Shown here in pieces: positions 1 to 8,635 of a stretch of 64,000 nucleotides of DNA (its first letter is position 1; each line of letters begins with the position of its first letter). Where the stretch lies: assembly GCF_000003815.2 (NCBI RefSeq), contig NC_049981.1, positions 9,692,649 through 9,756,648 on the forward strand, given 5' to 3'. The notes under the pieces are model-generated. The model made no database searches, was not told where the DNA came from, and saw nothing but the letters and a program-made list of their open reading frames with translations. A program made the translations under genes and the position numbers. Origin of the DNA: Branchiostoma floridae (Eukaryota > Chordata > Leptocardii > Amphioxiformes > Branchiostomatidae).

Positions 1-769
1 CATCAAAAACTGTACAACGTTTCTTTTTCCAGATACACACACCTTGCCACTGCGTTGAGGCACAGTTATCACCCAAATTATGGTGACTATCGTATAATAG
101 TTTCCCACAAGCCACAGATAATTTACAATTCCAATTATCATAAAAATTCATAGAGAAACAGTAATCCAACACGCGTGCATATACTTTGATGCAAGCAGTA
201 CATTTCTGTTCAGGAGACAAGGAACAACCTGAACGGTCATTTGGAGTTAAACACCAGGAATTACTGAGAATATACCCCACTTGACAACCAATTAGAATAG
301 ACTGATTTGTACTATCCTGATATATGAATGCTCTAAGTTTCCACCATTTGAATGTGAAAACTTCATAATAAGATGTTAATCATCAGCAGTAAAATGTTTT
401 CCATATTCAAGTAAATCATCAAAACAATTACAAAGATAAGATCCTTTTGCAGTACATCACCTAAAATTGCAAATTCATGATGCCATAAATTTTTCCATTA
501 ATCATTAAGTGCCCTGATATTTGAATCTGCAGGTTTTTTTGCAAGATGTATTTTTTCGACCTCTCAAAATGAAGAACGTCAAAGTTGGTTACATATGTTG
601 GTGCAAGATTTTGTTTCTCTTCGTATTTATATACAAGAGCTGTCAGAGAGCTGTCTGAGGTGCTGACCCACAGGCTGCTGTCCCAAGACTGTGTTTTGAA
701 CAGCATTGCAAGCATGGCTGTTCTCTGGACCAACCGACAAGCAAAGGTGTGCCAGTCACCAGTGTAGGA
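1..769. other. Left edge, no gene seen
   Basis: AT-rich sequence with no recognisable exon. A minus-strand open frame of 113 codons (461-802) has no recognisable domain and runs into the start of the 30-bp repeat array. This lies 3' of the ephrin stop codon and could be 3' flank or part of a long 3' UTR. Confidence 0.4.
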
Positions 770-1690
770 GCTGTCTATGCTGAAGTAGTTGTAGCTGTCC
801 ATGAACAGCTACTAGAGCTATCCATAGCCCAGGCATTGCTATTACAGCTTTCTATGATACTGAAGCAGCTATTAGATGTTCCCATTGTTTAGAGGTGCCC
901 GCCATACTGAAACAGATACTACAGCTGCCCTCAGTACTGGGACAGCTGTTGCTATACATTGAACAGAAACAGCTATAGAGCTTTCCATGGTACAGCATTT
1001 TAGAACTGTCCATGTTTAACAGTTAATTAACAGCTGTCCATGGTATTGAAAAGGGTATTAGAGCTGCCCACAGTACTGAAACAGGTACTGCTGTACATTG
1101 CATTGTAACAGCTATTAGAGCTCTCCATGGTACTGTAACAGCCATTAGAGCTGTCCTCGGTACTGAAAATGCTATAATACAGCTTTCCACCAGCAGCTGT
1201 TGGAGATGCCTATAGTGCTGAATCAGAATTTAGAGCTGCCCACCATACTGAAACAGATATCACAACTGTCTACAGTACTGGAACAGCTGTTGCGGTACTG
1301 TAACAGCTGTTGTTGTACATTGAGCTGAAACAGCTATAGAGCTCTCCATTGTACTTAGACAGCATTCCAGAGATGTCTATGGTACCAAAGTGGCTATTAC
1401 AGCTGTCTATGGTACTGAACCAGCTATTACAGCTGTCCATGGCACTGAACCAGCTTTTAGAGCTGCCAACAGTACTAAAATAGGTACTTGTACTGTAACA
1501 GCTATTGGAGATCTCCATGGTACTGAAAATGCTATAATACAGCTGTCCACTGCACTGAAGCAGCGGCTGGAGATGCCCAGTGTACTGGATCAGAATTTAG
1601 AGCTGCCCACCATACTGAAACAGATATTACAGCTGTCCACAGCACTGAAACAACTGTTTCTGTCCATTGTACTGAAACAGCTTGACAGTC
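770..1690. repeat. Degenerate 30-bp tandem array
   Basis: About 30 diverged units of roughly 30 bp, recognisable by the recurring pieces CAGCTATTAGAGCTGTCC and ATGGTACTGAA. The period is a multiple of three, so both strands carry open frames with 10-residue periodicity (for example minus strand 1270-1518, plus strand 1390-1773). Those frames are composition artefacts of the array. Unit lengths drift (30-32 bp, with occasional 18-bp extras), which indicates an old array. It lies 3' of the ephrin terminal coding exon. Confidence 0.8.
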
Positions 1691-2055
1691 ACACAGTCTC
1701 TATATGCCAAAGGCCACAACACTTCCCCACACATTATACTGAAAACTTTTTCAAAAGCTCCCATGACCTTTAAGTTAGTAAGTTACGATAAAGTTGTGCA
1801 AAGAATCTCAGTTCTGTCAATATACTACAAATTGGCACATTTTCCATCTATGCTAAGACCACTGCCAGTTTTATACTTTCTTTCCAAAAGTGCAGAAAAA
1901 AATCTTTTTTTATAAGACACCACATGAAAAGCTTGATACTTCATAATCATAGCTGAATAACTTTCTACATTCAAAGCCATTTTAGTTGCCCTTTGAGGAC
2001 GTTTCAGAAGCTTATATTCATTGTCTGAATAAACTATTCACATCTTTGAACTGAG
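1691..2055. other. Ephrin 3' flank or 3' UTR
   Basis: Sequence directly after the ephrin stop codon on the minus strand. It should contain the start of the 3' UTR. I saw no clear minus-strand AATAAA between here and the window start, so the polyadenylation site is not placed. Confidence 0.35.
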
Positions 2056-2213
2056 CTATAAGCACAAAATAAGTTGAACACTGGTGAAAATTGCCGCTGC
2101 TGTCACGTGTAGTCTTAACCTCGTTCCAGCGCTGGCGTCGGGTGGAGGCAGAAGCTCGTTGTTAGGACTGTTGGCCTGCGTGCTGCTCCCCCCTCCGCCT
2201 GGATCAGGTGTGT
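2056..2213 (-). CDS. Ephrin terminal exon with GPI signal
   Basis: Acceptor GAATGTATTTCAG; enters in phase 1 and ends in TAG at 2058-2056. It encodes a Gly/Ser/Asn/Pro linker (DTPDPGGGGSSTQANSPNNE), then ASAGT, a short basic spacer RLRL and a 17-residue hydrophobic end finishing LILCL. Small-residue site, spacer and hydrophobic terminus with no cytoplasmic tail are the layout of a GPI-attachment signal. The phase match with the preceding exons supports it. Confidence 0.82.
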
Positions 2214-5200
2214 CTGAAATACATTCAGAGGTATGGTGTGTCGGAATGTCCCAACTCATGTATAGGGAGGTAAGGTTAACATTTTTTTAATCATTTATTT
2301 CTTACATCGAGATGTTTCAGTAGCAGAATATGTTTTTACTGGGAGAAGTTGCCAGCCCTTCCCTTTTAATGTGCTTGTGACACCTCTCAAAATGGGACCC
2401 TCCTTTAAATTTACACACCTTCTGAAAGATGGGTGTAACCCCATCCAAGATACCATTCTAGGATAACTGTGAAGCTGCTACCAGTTGAGCTACAGGAGCA
2501 TCCTCAAAGATATTACCTTAACATTACATTTTAGAAAACTACATTTCTCTTAACATCACTGAAGGCATGCATTACATAGAAAGAGCATTTGCACCTTCCA
2601 CTAGTACTACATGTATTTCCAAAAAGAATTCCAAGATTATATTTTGGACTACAAAATTGCATGGAGCAGCCACATGTTAAATACGGTCGTTGTCTTCATT
2701 CATTGTGTTTTTGATTACCTTTGAATAAGAATTTTACCTATTGTAAGTATTTATCAACTCTTCTTACGTTGAAATATTTTTTCTAAGCAACTCCATAAAC
2801 ATAGCAAACATGTTACCCATTTTATTCCTCCCTCTCATGAATTATTTGCATTCCTATCCAAGTTGCTGGTTTCCTAGCCTTCCGCGCTGCCTTTAAAGGT
2901 TTATCAAGATTTCCGTGCCACAGGGGAAAAGGAAGTTGCGATGAAGGCATATGCCATCCTGAACTCCTCCAAGTCCTTGTTATCGAACCCTATCCCGTCA
3001 AAGATCGCTTCCGTAGCTCATCTTACAGGGAAGACGGCACTGATGGATCGGAGCATTGTCCATACGGAGGGGAGAAGACCTTATCATTGACTGGTGAGAC
3101 TACCAGAGGGGGTGGACTGACAAGACAGATTCATGGATTATGAGGCTCTAGCAGCTCACCTTCCAGTAATTCATGTCTTCTGTCATGGTAGGGCTGGATG
3201 AATACAGTAGTAAGGGCACACCAAACTCATCTATTGGTTGCAGGAAAATTATGGATAGGGAGGGGGCATTTTTTTTTCTTTCTTTGTATTGCATACCTGG
3301 TAAACTGCCTCATGGTGTAACATACCAAGTTTGCACTGAAGAGTATAGTAGGACAAATCCATTTACTCTACTCATACTTTGATCGTTGTGGGGAATTCTT
3401 AAAGTGCTCAAGGTACGGCTTTCCACAAATGTTCCATAAACATTCCATTATCCAAGGGATGTCCCTAAACAAAGCTAGATACTCATTTACATTTAATCAT
3501 CTCACTTAATGAAAATGAGTACCAAGATTCAGTTACGGATGTCCTCTTGCATCGGACGTAAAGCAAAAGTCATGTTTTTCAGGAGACTGACACCTCCAGC
3601 ATGTTTCAGAACCCACAACACTTATCAAAACAGAAAGTTGATCAAATCTATCAGTCTGGTACTACGCAGCTTGTACCCAGTATGCATATGCCCAATGGCA
3701 ATTTATCAGTTTTGATGTTTGAAATTTTTTCGAAAATACTTTGTTTCTTACTTGAGCTAATATTTTTCACAAAAGCAAAACTTTTTTCAGAAGAGCAAAA
3801 CTTTGTTACCAGTCTTTCATTTCTTTGTGGTCTGAAAGTAAGAGCCTCTAGAAAATCCCATTCAATTAAAAACCAAACTATTCCTGGCTTCTTCTTCGGT
3901 AGGTAATGACCCGGCAGCCTTCCTTAGCTTAATGGTGTGAGGAAAAGCCCATCCTTCATCCGTCACCGTACCAGGCCTTCTAGCTGGGTTGTTGGAAGGG
4001 TCATCCTGACTTTGATGTGGTCGGGGACCAGACAAGACGTACGATCCTACAGTGAGCTCCGACACTCCTCACTTTGACAAAACCGCAACGTAATGAACGC
4101 TACCGTAGGCCGTCTACAACTCATGTCCCCGCAAGCAGAATTGGACAATGAATCTTGGACTAATTTGGAGGAAGTTCAAAGTGGAAGTTTCAGGGATTGC
4201 AGCTTTTGTCAAATGAAACACCAGTGACTGTACATCACTGCTGGCCTGTGGGCAGAAATGCAGCCTGAGGCCATGCAAATTGGATTAGTTCCTTCTTAGA
4301 GTTGTCGTTGGGCCTGCCAAGAGCACGGTAGAAGAACTATATTTCAAAGCCGGACCACTACTTGTATGAGCTTCATCTTTCTGTGGCCCAACGGATGCTA
4401 TATTTCTATCTGTAGTAGCCATAGGATGATTCCTGTAATTCAACTGGTAGCAGCCCGGCAACGTCTGGTCCCAATTGGTTGGTAACTGCATGGGAGACCC
4501 TGGTCCAATCCTAGAATGGCACCCGTCTTTTAGAATGGATGTAAAATGGGGGTCCTGTGTTGGAGGACGTGCCTCAAGCACGTTAGAAATGATAGGATAG
4601 TAACCCTTCCTGGAAACATATACCCTGCAACTGAAAGAAAAAGGAAACTTGTAGTCCTGTATACTTCAAGGGCACTACAAGGGTTTGTTGAAACGCTTCC
4701 TTACCTTCTCTAGGTATGGAGTTTGGTGTGAGGTCCACCACGTAGTGACTGGACTCTGACGTGTTCTCCACTGGAGGAATGATGTTTGTTTGTTGATTGA
4801 CTGTTGAAAAGTCAACAAAAGAATCATCAGAAGGGTAACATTTGTATTGAATAATGTTTATCTTCACATGGTCGAACCTAACAAAGTACATCAACTTCTT
4901 TGTTTATTCTTACTCAAACATCATTATATAGGACCAACCCCTTCACCTCTGTCCTGCCACTTGCTACATTCTGTAATTGACATTGCAAGGTGCCTGCTAC
5001 CATTGTGGCAGCTATCTGGTACAGATCATTGACTATTTTAAACCTTTGTACTAAAGTACTAAACAAGTTGTTCTTAATCATAACCTAAAACTCTATCTTC
5101 AGGATGTGTACCTGTAATCTTGAGTCTCATGCCGTTGCGGCAGTTCCCTCCCACTTTGTTGTCCAGACCTCCCAGTTCAGATGTAGAGGTTGCTGAGAAG

Positions 5201-8200
5201 AGAAATATCGTTGAGTTAGAGTCTAAATTAGAGTCTGAATTAGACTACCTAATAATATGTTGTTCATGGTGGTCCTATATGTAACAGTAAGGTTCAAGTA
5301 CTGTCAAACTGATCATGCTTAATGGTCTGACCTTTTGGCAAAGTGGTTAGCAGAGTTGGGTTTGTGCGGGCTCGTTTGTGAGCTAGCAGCCTGGGTTTGG
5401 CGCTGGTTTGAATGGACCCTGGAGCCAGGAGACTGTTTCTACTGGCCTCTTACAGTGGTTCCCACACCGGGAATGTAACCCGGCCTTGGTGGTGAGAATG
5501 ACAAATTCTAACCACTATTGGTTTGGCGCTGGTTCGAATCCCTGGAGCCAGGAGACTGTTTTTACAGGCCTCTTACAGTGATCTCACACCGGGAATGGAA
5601 CCCCGGGCCTTGGTGGTGAGAATGCCAAATTCTAACCACTATGGGTTTGCTGCAGGTTTGCTCCGGGAGCCAGGAGACTATTTCTACTCGCATCTTTACA
5701 CATGTTAAAAGGAAGGGCTTAAGCAACCCAGGCTGCTACTGTAATAGCAAGGAAACTACTGTTCTATATGCCATTAGAAACAACAAGGGGCTGAACAAAT
5801 GAACAAAATCATGACATGCCCCAAAAAATAATTTTTGTCAAAATTTATCAGTTCAGACTGCCTAAGAAGGTCCTTACATATGTAGTAGTAGTCCCTTCCT
5901 GGTTTGAACTCCAGACCAAAGGGGGAGGGGCTGAATTCCTGGAACAGCATGGTGAACCTGTTGTCCTGGAATGGTTTATCACATCTTAGTAACATCTTCC
6001 CCTGGGAGGCATCGCAATGGACGTAACCTTCCTCCTGTACCTGTAAACATCAACAAAAACAACAACACTTAACATGCACTTTATATGTATTTGACTGTGC
6101 AACAACTAGCAGTTATCATCAAAATTGTATACTGTAGATTTTATTTTCTGATGACCTCTCCACTTACCGCCCTCTATCTGTAATTTCCTATAGTATACTA
6201 CTATAACAGACTGTTTTGTTGTCTTTTATATCATATTTGTACTTGTTGCACCATCTATTGGAGAAGCGCCTTACCTGGTACAGTGTGTTGTACTGTGGGT
6301 CCTTACCTGGTACAGTGTGTTGTACTGTGGGTCCTTACCTGGTACAGTGTGTTGTGCTGTGGGTCCTTACCAGGTACAGTGTGTTGCACTGTGGGTCCTT
6401 ACCTGGTACAGTGTGTTGTACTGAGGGTCCTTACCTGGTACAGTGTGTTGTACTGTGGGTCCTTACCTGGTACAGTGTGTTGTACTGTGGGTCCTTACCT
6501 GGTACAGTGTGTTGTACTGTGGGTCCTTACCTGGTACAGTGTGTTGTACTGTGGGTCCTTACCTGGTACAGTGTGTTGTACTGTGGGTCCTTACCTGGTA
6601 CAGTGTGTTGTACTGGGGGTCCATACCTGGTACAGTGTGTTGTACCAAGGAGGTTATATTCAGAAGGAGATTGGACACAATTTGCCTTCATTCAGTGATG
6701 TTCCCCTCAGGTGAGAAGTAACAACTTCACGTCGAGGTGCTAATTACCCCCGATCTGCATACGCCGGCAAGCAAGGGTCCTTTGTTTACAGTCTTTTACA
6801 AGATAACTCGCACTGGAACAGTGACTTTAAAACGGGTTTTGAGTGATTTTGAAGAAGTTCTTGAAGAATCGAAGGCACCTGACTGTCTTGCAGACAACAC
6901 AGAACTAGCAATAGCGATAGCAGTAACATTTTTACTTGTAATACGTGCGGTTTAGCTAAGCTGACCTCACTGTCACAATACATGTAATTAACTGCCACTG
7001 CATTTAAACTAACGTATTGCATCTAGAAGTTCATTTTCTAAACGATAATATGTATTTTAAGACCATCAAAAATTCTTACCTTCAAGATCGTTCATACTTT
7101 TCTGCAACAATTGTCTTGCGTAGCGGAAATAAATAGACTATGGGTAGGGGGAGGGAAATCTTTATTCATCGCTACCGTCAAGTCAGAATACCGACTAGAA
7201 ATTGTATGAACTATTTGATCGGAGGTTCCCAAGAAACACTTATTGTGACGTTATTTAGAAGAAACGTTATATTTAACTAAAAACAGAACACGATGATTTA
7301 ATACCACTCTTGGTTCAGATACGTAAATTTTATTCCGAACTACGTGGCCTTTTCGGCAAGGCCGTATCCACTATGGCGTCGATTTAGTGGTCTTCCCTTC
7401 CTCGGTAGTTTTCTGAAAAGCACAAACATGGACTCGATAAGACTGGGAACCTATAGTTAACGTCACATAAACAAGTGAATATGATGTCGCCGCGTGTACC
7501 GGGTTGAACTACAAACGATTAGGCGTAATGATCAAAATATCAAGTACAAAATCCCATGTCGCTAGTACATATAACTTCCCACCCTGCCCATGAGTGTGAT
7601 GGATCCACGGAGTCCGTACTGACACAAAAATAAAGCAAAACTCAAACGCAGATTCCAGTAAATCTAAACTGAGTCCAACGACAAACAATATTTCAATGGA
7701 TCACCAAAGCATTAAACTATCCAGGAAATTCGTCAGTTTCGGTGGGAAATTTGTTAAATAATTTTTATGGAGACATTTAATACAGAACATTTTTCATATT
7801 TTCGAGCAAAAAAATCCCGTACGCATCCACAAAAATGCTTATAAACTCACCCATGTCGATCGTACAGCGGTGAAACACACATCAAAATGGCCGTCAGCGT
7901 CTTGTTCAAATGATGCCGCCTTTTGCACACGTCACCCGCGCTTCCCAAATAAGGAAATCTGCGGAAACTGCCGGCATGCCGATCTCAGCCTCGGGTGATC
8001 TTCGGCCAAGCTCGGACGCGTGACGTCACAGTCGGGCTCTTCTGATTGGCGCTCGGGTAAAAATGGCGCCAAGCCCTGAACCCAACATCCGATCAAAGCG
8101 GCACCGCCGGAGGGCGGAAACAAAAGGCCGCCACGGGAGTTAGCGGGTCTAAACAATACCGCGCAGCGGGGTATTAAGCCCGTCCAATCTCCTTCTGAAT

Positions 8201-8635
8201 ATAACCTCCTTGGTTGTACTGTGGGTCCTTACCTGGTACAGTGTGTTGTACTGTGGGTCCTTACCTGGTACAGTGTGTTGTACTGTGGGTCCTTACCTGG
8301 TACAGTGTGTTGTACTGTGGGTCCTTACCTGGTACAGTGTGTTGTACTGTGGGTCCTTACCTGGTACAGTGTGTTGTACTGTGGGTCCTTACCTGGTACA
8401 GTGTGTTGTACTGTGGGTCCTTACCTGGTACAGTGTGTTGTACTGTGGGTCCTTACCTGGTACAGTGTGTTGTACTGTGGGTCCTTACCTGGTACAGTGT
8501 GTTGTACTGAGGGTCCTTACCTGGTACAGTGTGTTGTACTGTGGGTCCTGCCTGCTCCTGTTGAAGGCCCTCGGACACACGATGTCCACCTTATCATCCA
8601 GCTCTACTGTAATGGAGTATCCCCATCCTGACAAC
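2056..8635 (-). CDS. Ephrin, GPI-anchored (5' exon missing)
   Basis: Ligand of Eph receptor tyrosine kinases, acting at the cell surface in contact-dependent guidance and boundary signalling (family knowledge). Join, minus strand: 8635-8521, 6040-5878, 5192-5112, 4800-4705, 4046-3972, 2213-2056. Phases agree at every junction and give 228 residues after one leading base. Seen: ephrin domain about residues 6-119 with four cysteines (20, 47, 58, 110), a G-H loop region FQEFSPSPFGLEF at 71-83, then PGRDYYYI. The stalk is about 120-205, with sequons at N25 and N132. A hydrophobic C-terminus (212-228) after small residues S204-A205-G206 looks like a GPI-attachment signal, so this is ephrin-A-like anchoring. 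The segment GGLDNKVGGNC (100-110) instead resembles ephrin-B. The signal-peptide exon (ending in phase 2) was not found and may lie upstream, in a gap or outside the window. The intron between the first two listed exons holds the donor-bearing tandem array and a transposon. Confidence 0.93.
2381..2520 (-). mobile_element. tRNA-derived SINE fragment (family B)
   Basis: On the minus strand the fragment begins with a tRNA-like head (GTAGCTCAACTGGTAGCAGC, resembling a Pol III A box) followed by text shared with copies at 4430-4590, 36117-36626 and 43255-43506, including the GGGTCCCATTTTGAGAGG piece. Diverged and partial. Confidence 0.6.
2925..3130 (+). other. Unrecognised exon-like block
   Basis: A block flanked by an acceptor-like CCGTGCCACAG and a donor-like GACTG|GTGAGA. 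The best plus-strand frame reads CDEGICHPELLQVLVIEPYP, then VKDRFRSSSYREDGTDGSEH and more, and stays open across the putative donor. I do not recognise the protein. It lies antisense within the last ephrin intron. It could be an exon of an unseen gene, a transposon remnant or chance. Confidence 0.2.
3972..4046 (-). CDS. Ephrin exon: stalk, second part (possible)
   Basis: Acceptor GCTCACTGTAG (weak pyrimidine tract) and donor GGCCTG|GTACGG; 75 nt, phase 1 to phase 1. It encodes SYVLSGPRPHQSQDDPSNNP and then ARRP, a low-complexity stalk. Both flanking exons are also phase 1, so the gene would read correctly with or without it. It may be an alternative exon or a false call. Confidence 0.5.
4430..4590 (+). 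mobile_element. tRNA-derived SINE (family B)
   Basis: Starts TGTAATTCAACTGGTAGCAG, a degraded tRNA-like A box; a B-box-like GGTCCAATCC follows, and it shares its body with the minus-strand copies at 2381-2520 and 43255-43506. It sits in an ephrin intron in antisense orientation. Confidence 0.6.
4705..4800 (-). CDS. Ephrin exon: stalk, first part
   Basis: Acceptor CTTTTCAACAG and donor AGAGAAG|GTAAGG; 96 nt, phase 1 to phase 1. It encodes a hydrophilic linker (NQQTNIIPPVENTSESSHYV then VDLTPNSIPRE) with one sequon. There is no homology of its own. The assignment rests on good splice sites, matching phase and position after the ephrin domain. Confidence 0.8.
5112..5192 (-). CDS. Ephrin exon: last strand and fourth cysteine
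   Basis: Acceptor TTTCTCTTCTCAG and donor ATTACAG|GTACAC; 81 nt, phase 1 to phase 1. It encodes STSTSELGGLDNKVGGNC followed by RNGMRLKIT. It supplies the fourth conserved cysteine. The GLDN..GG.C pattern is typical of ephrin-B rather than ephrin-A. Confidence 0.93.
5386..5705. repeat. Three tandem copies of a ~122-bp tRNA-like unit
   Basis: Two full units and a third partial one, each containing GGTTCGAATCC-like text (a Pol III B-box match), GGAGCCAGGAGACTGTTT, CACACCGGGAATG and CAAATTCTAACCACTAT. Units start near 5396, 5521 and 5645. A further tRNA-like A box (AAAGTGGTTAGCAGAG) lies just before at about 5340. The array lies in an ephrin intron. It looks like a SINE that duplicated in tandem. 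Confidence 0.75.
5878..6040 (-). CDS. Ephrin exon: core of receptor-binding domain
   Basis: Acceptor TGTTTACAG|GTACAG and donor ATAT|GTAAGG; 163 nt, phase 0 to phase 1. It encodes EEGYVHCDASQG, the CDKPFQDNRFTM block, the G-H loop FQEFSPSPFGLEF and KPGRDYYYI. This is the most diagnostic ephrin segment in the window and holds cysteines 2 and 3. Confidence 0.95.
6269..6644 (-). repeat. 32-bp donor-bearing tandem array, part 1 (12 units)
   Basis: Eleven full units and one 24-bp partial unit of exactly 32 bp, starting at 6269, 6301, 6333 and so on to 6621. On the minus strand each carries the ephrin exon end plus its 5' splice site (TGTACCAG|GTAAGG). Most units are identical. Variants include CTGGTAAGG at 6365 and CCAGGTATGG at 6621, both keeping the GT. 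The last donor lies about 230 bp before the next exon's acceptor. Plus-strand open frames over this array are artefacts. Confidence 0.97.
6640..6644. repeat. Target-site duplication, left
   Basis: TTGTA directly before the left terminal repeat; repeated as TTGTA at 8214-8218 directly after the right one. Removing the element and one copy restores a normal 32-bp array unit. An alternative reading is a 3-bp TGT duplication with 33-bp terminal repeats. Confidence 0.85.
6645..8213. mobile_element. 1.57-kb DNA element with 32-bp TIRs, unclassified
   Basis: Perfect 32-bp terminal inverted repeats (6645-6676 and 8182-8213, beginning CCAAGGAGGTTATATT) enclose 1505 bp of sequence unrelated to the flanking 32-bp array. 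A 5-bp duplication TTGTA flanks it. No transposase frame is recognisable inside, so it looks non-autonomous. Its right third is CpG-rich and promoter-like on the minus strand. Neither the termini nor the duplication length identify a superfamily to me. Identical TIRs suggest a fairly recent insertion. Confidence 0.88.
7855..8170 (-). promoter_or_regulatory. CpG-rich promoter-like segment in the element
   Basis: On the minus strand, in order: GGCGCCATTTTTACC, GCCAATCAGAAG (CCAAT box), GTGACGTCACG (full CRE, 8021-8028 on plus), many CpGs, ACGGCCATTTTGATG, then a short leader and ATGG|GTGAGT (near 7858-7852), an ATG right at a strong splice donor. This is the layout of a Pol II promoter with a first exon. 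It points the same way as ephrin and lies upstream of ephrin exon 5878-6040. Splicing ATGG to that exon would be out of frame. Confidence 0.5.
8214..8546 (-). repeat. 32-bp donor-bearing tandem array, part 2 (10 units)
   Basis: Units start at 8227 and every 32 bp to 8515, preceded by the 13-bp remainder after the transposon. Each carries the minus-strand ephrin exon end and donor TACCAG|GTAAGG. The unit at 8515 is the genuine exon end; the others lie in the intron. Reading on past the first donor gives an in-frame TAA at the second donor (AGG TAA), so use of later donors shifts or ends the frame. Confidence 0.97.
8521..8635 (-). CDS. Ephrin exon: N-terminal part of domain
   Basis: Acceptor after TCTTGACCTGTCCACAG; 115 nt, entering in phase 2 and leaving in phase 0. 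It encodes YSITVELDDKVDIVCP, matching the first ephrin strand and first conserved cysteine, then a sequon (NRS) and DPQYNTLYQ. The exon ends CAG|GTAAGG. Its last 26 bases plus this donor are the first unit of the 32-bp array. Only this first donor keeps the ephrin reading frame into the next exon. Confidence 0.92.

Larger units (their letters stand above)
2214..3971 (-). other. Ephrin last intron with repeats
   Basis: Intron between the stalk and terminal exons. It contains a minus-strand SINE fragment (about 2381-2520), AT-rich filler and one unrecognised exon-like block at 2925-3130. I saw no transmembrane or ephrin-B-type tail exon here. Confidence 0.6.

Noticed and set aside
3040-3140. 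Minus-strand frame ending in PPYGQCSDPSVPSSL as an ephrin-B-like tail
   Set aside because: Wrong phase from the stalk exons, no membrane helix, and a well-fitting GPI exon exists at 2056-2213.
6216-6721. Three overlapping plus-strand open frames rich in Cys, Val and Tyr
   Set aside because: A 32-bp repeat stays open in all frames because the unit lacks plus-strand stops; the real content is on the minus strand (ephrin donor array).
6786-7022. Minus-strand frame with a signal-peptide-like stretch (MLLLSLLLVLCC)
   Set aside because: Lies inside the TIR element, has no ephrin-like continuation, and is downstream of the first domain exon, so it cannot be ephrin exon 1.
6269-8546. Regular 32-bp repeats suggesting a CRISPR array
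   Set aside because: No spacers: units are directly adjacent, the context is a eukaryotic intron, and the unit is derived from an exon boundary.
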